Shown here piece after piece: positions 58,301 to 64,000 of a stretch of 64,000 nt of DNA. Each line of letters opens with the position of its first letter. Positions within the stretch are counted from its first letter, which is position 1. A model generated the notes under the pieces. The model saw only the letters and a program-made list of their open reading frames with translations, was not told where the DNA came from and did not search any database. The position numbers and the translations under genes were made by a program. Origin of the DNA: Gibbula magus (lineage: Eukaryota > Mollusca > Gastropoda > Trochida > Trochidae); contig OW388298.1 in NCBI GenBank assembly GCA_936450465.1, positions 11,666,663 through 11,730,662 on the forward strand, given 5' to 3'.

Positions 58301-58661
58301 AACATCAATCAAACGTTTTAATCAAGCATAATGAGTCGTGATTGTTCATATCATTATCAATATTTGACACACAGACACCATTCTAGAGAACCACTCAAGA
58401 GAAAAGGAAGATTTTCTGGATAACAACTTATTTTTGTAACAGAGTGATGACAGAGTATGAACACATAGTATTCTAGACATTACCACGAAATTTCAATTAG
58501 AGATGCCATTATATACATTTTACATTCAAAGAGGAGCACAATGTAACAACACAACCATCAGAGATAATAATCACTTATACAAACAATTATGTTTAGCTAC
58601 AAACGCTTTGCATTGAAAACATTACACTACTGTTCATAAGCCTCTTCTCCATGAGTGATCC

Positions 58662-58889
58662 TTAAAGGGACACTGCGTCGAGGATAAAAATGAGTCCCTC
58701 TTTATCTCACTAAGCTGATTAGAGTGTCTGCTAACCAGTTACGCTTCACTTCACTTTCTACCTACAGTAGCTTTTACTACCAATTACGTCAATTGTCTGA
58801 AATTTGGTGTCTGTGACTTTTTAGCAGACATCTTAATCAGCATAGGTACACATGATCTGAATTTTATTCTCGACGCGGTGTCCCTTTAA
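58662..58889. mobile_element. MITE, 228 bp, duplicated copy
   Basis: Same 27-bp terminal inverted repeats and length as 30983-31210. Confidence 0.85.
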
Positions 58890-59199
58890 CATCTTGATAA
58901 AAAAAAACACTCAATTCTCAATAACATATTCGCGCCTTCTCTCATTACATAAGTATTGCATTAGATACACATGCTAAGTGAACAAATATAACCTGCTTAC
59001 ATTTTGGGATAACACTACCTTCAATAGTACAAATAGTAGAGACCTATCTGTCGTGTGATAAGCTGTTGGTACGGTCAGTGCTGGCGATAGTTGCCTTACG
59101 CTGAAGGTGTGATAGTTTCAATATCTGACGATTTACAAACACCGAGGGGAGAACTCTCTAGCAGCATTTACGATATTTTCGGTAATTTAAAAACAACAT

Positions 59200-59447
59200 T
59201 TATGTCCAAAAAATAATTAACATTGCTATAGCAACATAAAAAGTCATTGTTGTCGCAGAAAGTCCAAAGCTACCACATATTGGAGCAGGTGTTGTGACGG
59301 GCTCTCCCATTGGATAAGATTTTATCCAATCATCGACAATCTCTTCCAGCACCCGCAAAGGAACTGTTCCACTCTCCAGTACAACAGCATGAAATTCCCG
59401 GATGTTGAAATGGTCACCTGTAAAACAAGTGATTATATATTTTAATA

Positions 59448-59479
<32 letters not shown>

Positions 59480-62400
59480 GAGTACATGCATAGCGCATCA
59501 TCCACATCACTCAGGGACATGCTCTAAGCGCTAACATATATACAGTTTTTATATACAGGAGATTAATTTACAGGTAATTCTTAAACAGATGTGTCTTAAG
59601 CTTGGATTTAAACACTCTCATGTGATGAACAAGCTTTAAGCTCTGATGGTAGTGAATTCCAAAGACTGGCAGCAGCATGAGGAAAGGAATTTGCACCAAA
59701 GGTTTTCAGTTTATGTGAGGGAACTACTAGCAAGTATGTTTTACTGGATCGGAGAGATCTTTGTGGTTTGTTAGGTTCTATTAAGTCCTGTAGGTACGCT
59801 GGGCCGTTCTTATTAATGCTCTGGAACACAAGTCAGAGCAGTTTAAATTCAATCCTCTCGCCGATTCGAATTGTATTTAAATACCATACTAGATAAAACA
59901 AAGTTATTAAACTGGCATAAGTGCCTTTTTTATGTAACTAATATTATTATTATTGATATCTGGTGTCTGTTTATAATTTAGTTTTACCTTGGTTTAGAAA
60001 GCTTGTTTAACCTATTCCTGTGACGAAAATTGCGTTTATAAACTGAATGACGCAGAGGGCTTATCATGAATATTGTCGTATTGAGAATTAGTTGGTTATT
60101 GTGTTCCTTGGATGTTGTACTGTGCAGGGTGCGGTGAATGATACATCCGATGTGGGGATATAGCTCTAATGGTGGAACGTTCATCTCTACACGTGTATAC
60201 CGTCACACTAGTATAAATACCACAACACTAGTGTTCAGCTACTTCTCTCATGTTCCTCTCGTATGCATAAACGTGTTAGTTTCACTAACTAGCATAACCC
60301 ACAACTGTAAATTTTTGCTTACTTTAAACCTTTAACTTTTAACGTTTCAATGTTGATAATAAGCAAACTTTTACTTACTTACTTACTTACCTACTTACAA
60401 TATAGTTTACTAGTCATATATTTGCAATCACTGCATGGAGAGAGAGGGGGTTCCCCGTTAACAGTGAGAGGATTGTATGACGCAAACAACCTTTAAACTG
60501 AAAACAACCCGCAAAAACACCCACTTACCATCCATTGCTGAGTGGTCGATCTATTCCTGTAACTATTGAATAATGTAATTTATACACCAGTGGTATGTGT
60601 ATATATTTCAAGAGTCAGTCGGACAATTACGTATGTAAAGACTAGATAAGGGCTGTATGCGTGTAGCACCGTTATGGGATGACGCATTAAAGCGAGAAAT
60701 ATGACCAGTTTGTAACAGAGGCTACGTGAGATGAACTCCAATTCACATTTCTATGGTGATCGATCATTCGACATCGCAGGTCCAACCCTATGGAATGGAT
60801 TGCCACAGCACCTACGCACAGTAGACGACTTGACAACATTGAAATCCATGCTGAAACCCCATCTCTTCAAGACTGCATTTAACCTATGGCTTTATTTTTG
60901 TTTCACCTATGTATGAAACCAGGACTGACTTTCTACCATATTGAGTGATACTGTCTATGTTTTCCTCAGTGTTTATCCAACATTGAGCGCTTTTGAGCAG
61001 TTGCGACTGGAAACCACCGCTGTACACATATTTCTATTATGATGATAATGATGAAATGACCTAAGTATTCCGTATAGAGGGACTGAATGTGCCCAAACTG
61101 GAATCTCATCATATCTTGTCTCTGCATAAATACCATTTAAAGTATTTAAAGTACTACCAAGTTCTTTCTCTGCCCGAGCTCGCAGGTCCTTAATCTTGAT
61201 TTCCCCGATCTTATAGGCCAGCGCCTGTACAGGCCAGGAGATGTAGCGGTCAACCTCGAGCTCAACCGCTGTACGGGAGGAGGCGAAGTAGTCAATGGCG
61301 TCGTCACGTGACCAGCTGTGAGAGATGAAGTTTAGTCAGTATCATTTCGGTTGCATACAAACATTTGACTACGATATACAATACACCAGGCAGAACGTTC
61401 GAGTTGACACAAGTAACCACTGTACAGTAGTGGTAATAATTTAGTGTACGGGAATGCGTATACCACTCGTGTTTCACAGGCTGTCCACTGCTGTCACACA
61501 CATCGACTGACTTAAACAACGAATGACTTAGTCCTTGGCTGATGTGATTAAACGTAATTCACTGAAATACATTTTTTAAAATTTTATCTTCGTTTTCTTC
61601 GTTACTTGAAGGCATGTATCCCAGTATCCACCACGAGTCTACAAGCACGGAACATCTCGTCACTGTACCGACCCATACTGAAACATAAGAAGATCTAATG
61701 GAAATTCAAATCAAATGTTGAAACTGGAGCATTCAGTACGTGTTTGTAGAGCATTTGTGCACTTTAGGTTTAGATTCCGAATATAACAATTTATAGACAC
61801 CGTTAAAACTATAGATTGCCACATTTTATTTGGGCGCTTTATGGAAACCTTATAACTCCGATTACATCTCAATATGAGTTCATCTCAGGTCCAACAAACT
61901 GATAAATTTTACAGAGGATAACACGTTGAATTATTTTTTATCTTTAATAAACCATGTAGTTAATTAAGGAAAATTGTATAACCTAAGGGTTTGGTCTTAA
62001 TCCTCTTATTGAAGTCTTCTTCGAATAATAATTTTTTTTTCAAACATAAAATCCTAAGGGGTAATGTACATCCGTTCTCTGTGACCACCTGATAACTTCA
62101 CAAAAGCACGCACTTTCCTCTGCAGTCAAAGTGGCCGTTTGTTCGGTAGCATATTTACTGCATTGATTAAAGACCCCCGTGACAAGCGAACAATCATAGG
62201 AACATCTATAGACATTGACCATGGCACTGCAGGCTCGTTCAGATGACCATGTGAAATATGATATATGCTCAAATTATCTGTATATGGTGTAAGGGAGATA
62301 ACTCCGATAACTCCACTTTCCTTAGCGGTATGCAAAGGGGGGTACATTGTAACTCTAATTCTGTTGAGTTCCAAGATGGCGTCTCTGGCGCACATGTGTT

Positions 62401-62859
62401 GTATCACATAATGAAGAATAAAGCTATATTCAACAATTGGTGGAGATCTTAAACGATCTAAACATCACTCAAATTATGCTTGAACACTTCCGTGGGTTGC
62501 CACACGAATTTGGGAGTTTGAAAATGGCTTGGTTTCGTCATCCATTCATTGAGAAATATGCCATAGATGCCTTGACATCAGAAATGTCCTCTTTGGAAGA
62601 ACAATTAAAAACTTTGTCCCTTGATAAGCCATCTTCCATAGCTGCGGTATCAACAATAGTCTGCGAATTGTTCTGTTGAGTTCCCAGAGGGCGTCTATGG
62701 CGCACATGTGTTGAAGATGTAATGAAGAATAAAGCTATATTCAACAACCACAATGGACAAGTTCGTATTGTCAAGGTTAGACGAACACACTTACAGCTCG
62801 TAATCATCAATGTAGATCCCCATCTCCTCCCCTAGGTACTCTGTGTACAAAGCCCAACC
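59200..62859 (-). CDS. DUF885-family paralogue, last four exons (partial, 5' part beyond the window)
   Basis: Exons at 62859-62795, 61677-61606, 61315-61158 and 59417-59200 correspond to exons 14-17 of the gene at 31521-48660, with the same splice borders and open frames. Exon 14 equivalent ([21 protein letters not shown]) has the same protein sequence. The exon 16 equivalent has lost 12 nt in frame (removing INYT) and reads WPVQALAYK where the first gene and the family have WPGQALAYK. The GPI-type tail is kept. The missing exons, including the HEANPGHH one, would lie right of 64000. Being open throughout it may be functional, but the change in a conserved motif could mean altered or lost activity. 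Confidence 0.82.
59452..59890 (-). pseudogene. Non-LTR retrotransposon 3' fragment (minus), in the last intron of the paralogue
   Basis: The minus strand has an open frame (59829-59608) with [20 protein letters not shown] and [20 protein letters not shown], the signature of the C-terminus of LINE ORF2 proteins. It is followed by the agcgcttagagcatgtccct 3' end and a (TTA)n tail (about 59452-59480) 35 bp from the last exon. Confidence 0.75.
60700..61055 (+). pseudogene. Non-LTR retrotransposon 3' fragment (plus), duplicated copy
   Basis: A 61-codon open frame (60731-60916) with [20 protein letters not shown] and [20 protein letters not shown], again the LINE ORF2 C-terminus. Then the 3' phrase gagcgcttttgagcagttgc and a gatgataatgatga tail. 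It is better preserved than the counterpart at 33010-33378. Confidence 0.75.
62358..62754. mobile_element. Small direct-repeat element (TRIM-like), duplicated copy
   Basis: Counterpart of 34707-35094, with terminal direct repeats starting tgttgagttccaagatggcg and, at the right end, tgttgagttcccagagggcg, both closing ttcaaca. Confidence 0.45.
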
Positions 62860-63283
62860 CTGCGGAGTATACAGTGGAACAAGTAACGTCACTGACAAAA
62901 GATTAAACATGGGTTGCTGTCTTCATAAAATGTGTTGAGTTTACGTGCAAACATTTTCAGACGCCTCTTTACATCAGTATTACAGAGAGGTTTAAATACG
63001 ACTAACAAACAAAAGTACGAATGGCTTTTGTAAGGAAGGAAGATAATTACATAATCTAATAGAATGCATTTAGAAGTCGGATGGATGAACGACAACAAAT
63101 TGTTTATCAACTCAAGATCTAGAAATCCAAAGGACACCTGTCATATACATCTAAATTTGCAATGCATGAAATAAAAAATAGTACAGTTTACTTTACTGTG
63201 AGAACTAAAAAGGTATCCACATAAATTCCAAGATATATCGGTGTACTGCAGGATCATAACCCGAGTCGAAGGGTTAAATAGAG

Positions 63284-63426
63284 AATATCACCCAAGTGTC
63301 TTCTGATGTCAAATATATCAACACGAGTTGATTAAAGTTACAAACATCCGAGGCTTGCCGATGATGTTTTTACTTTAATCAACGAGTGTTGATATATTTG
63401 ATATCATACGACACGAGGGTGAGATT
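63284..63426. repeat. Fold-back element with 55-bp arms
   Basis: The arms 63284-63338 and 63372-63426 (inverted) are nearly complementary, with aaatatatcaacac and its inverse gtgttgatatattt at their core. The loop has acaaacatccgaggcttgcc. It is truncated in the other duplicate (35614-35720). Confidence 0.8.
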
Positions 63427-64000
63427 TTATTTATCATTCAAAATCATTCTTCAACAATCATTAAAAAAATGGACATATCTGCAACACAAAACTGCCATTT
63501 GACCACTTCAGCAATTAGCACATTGAGGTTATAGCATTGTAACGTCATCAACTTTGTGAGGTCATAACATTGTCCGCAGTGTTCTCAGTGATGTCAAAGC
63601 TTTGTGTTGTAATTAACTGATGATGTAATAGGATTATGACGATTTGATACAATGTAGATATCGCTTGTAGATATCGTTTGAGCCCACGCATGCGATATCT
63701 ACTGTGGGAGCCAGTTTTGGATGATAAACAATGTTAAACAGTTGGTTAAATACAGTTTGGGTATGTAAACCGTATCATACACAATTAGTATGATAAATAA
63801 TAATTGATGAAGATTGTTACTCTGTTCGTTAGACCAAAGGATACTTTTGGGAAAGCTTATATTCGAAGCACAGAATCAGATGTGGATGTTTTATGAGAAA
63901 GTATGTACTTCATTATTTGATTCAATTGTTGATGCCAGATGTTATTAGAAGAATATACCAGAAAATGGGATATATTAGCAATTTCAAACTAAGACATGTT

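Larger units (their letters stand above)
58300..64000. repeat. Segmental duplication B, right copy, runs off the window
   Basis: Collinear with 30660-36010. Still similar at the last base (compare 35830-35925 with 63895-64000), so the duplicated block extends beyond the window. Confidence 0.9.

Noticed and set aside
57669..58331. Three overlapping plus-strand ORFs of 60-90 codons
   Set aside because: No motifs, no agreement in frame and no flanking signals; most likely chance ORFs.

Overview
This is a window of intron-rich, AT-rich animal nuclear DNA. Few genes sit among many transposable elements, minisatellites and recent duplications. The gene and element content (a GPI-anchored metazoan DUF885 protein, a CYP2-type P450, Penelope-like and Ty3/Gypsy elements, tRNA-derived SINE pieces, frequent TTAA-type MITEs) fits a marine lophotrochozoan, most plausibly a mollusc. 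That is inference; no species marker is visible.

Left third (1-23.7 kb): a direct segmental duplication pairs about 1-8.0 kb with about 18.05-22.5 kb. Each copy carries a decayed Penelope-like (GIY-YIG) fragment, a MITE and a minus-strand copy of a small intronless gene for a secreted protein (cysteine-rich PAN-like segment followed by YWTD-like propeller repeats). The 6929-8071 copy has a nonsense codon and the 21496-22544 copy lacks its 5' end. A third, more distant copy at 12932-14080 (+) is intact. A 2.9-kb non-autonomous DNA element interrupts only the left duplicate, so the right duplicate preserves the empty site. A 1.3-kb element with long terminal inverted repeats lies at 16.9-18.2 kb.

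23.7-28.6 kb: a complete, very young Ty3/Gypsy LTR retrotransposon on the minus strand, with 219-bp LTRs that differ at one base, a 5-bp target duplication, a tRNA-Ser(GCU)-type primer site and a polypurine tract. Its single gag-pol frame is broken only by two in-frame stop codons.

Right half (30.6-64 kb): a 17-exon minus-strand gene (48660 to 31521) whose exons join in phase into a 623-residue protein with signal peptide, DUF885 body (HEANPGHH, EGWALYTE, WPGQALAYK) and GPI-type C-terminus. Its introns are full of minisatellites, one of which repeats the 5' splice site of exon 3. A second copy of its last four exons at 59.2-62.9 kb belongs to a tandem paralogue running off the right edge. Between them lies an intact single-exon minus-strand CYP2-like cytochrome P450 (53509-55035). 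The genes share no obvious pathway; a link between P450 and DUF885 proteins would be speculation.

The remainder is intron or intergenic DNA with MITEs, fold-back palindromes, SINE and LINE remnants and simple repeats. All comparisons here were made by eye; exon calls rest on splice consensus, phase continuity and family resemblance.
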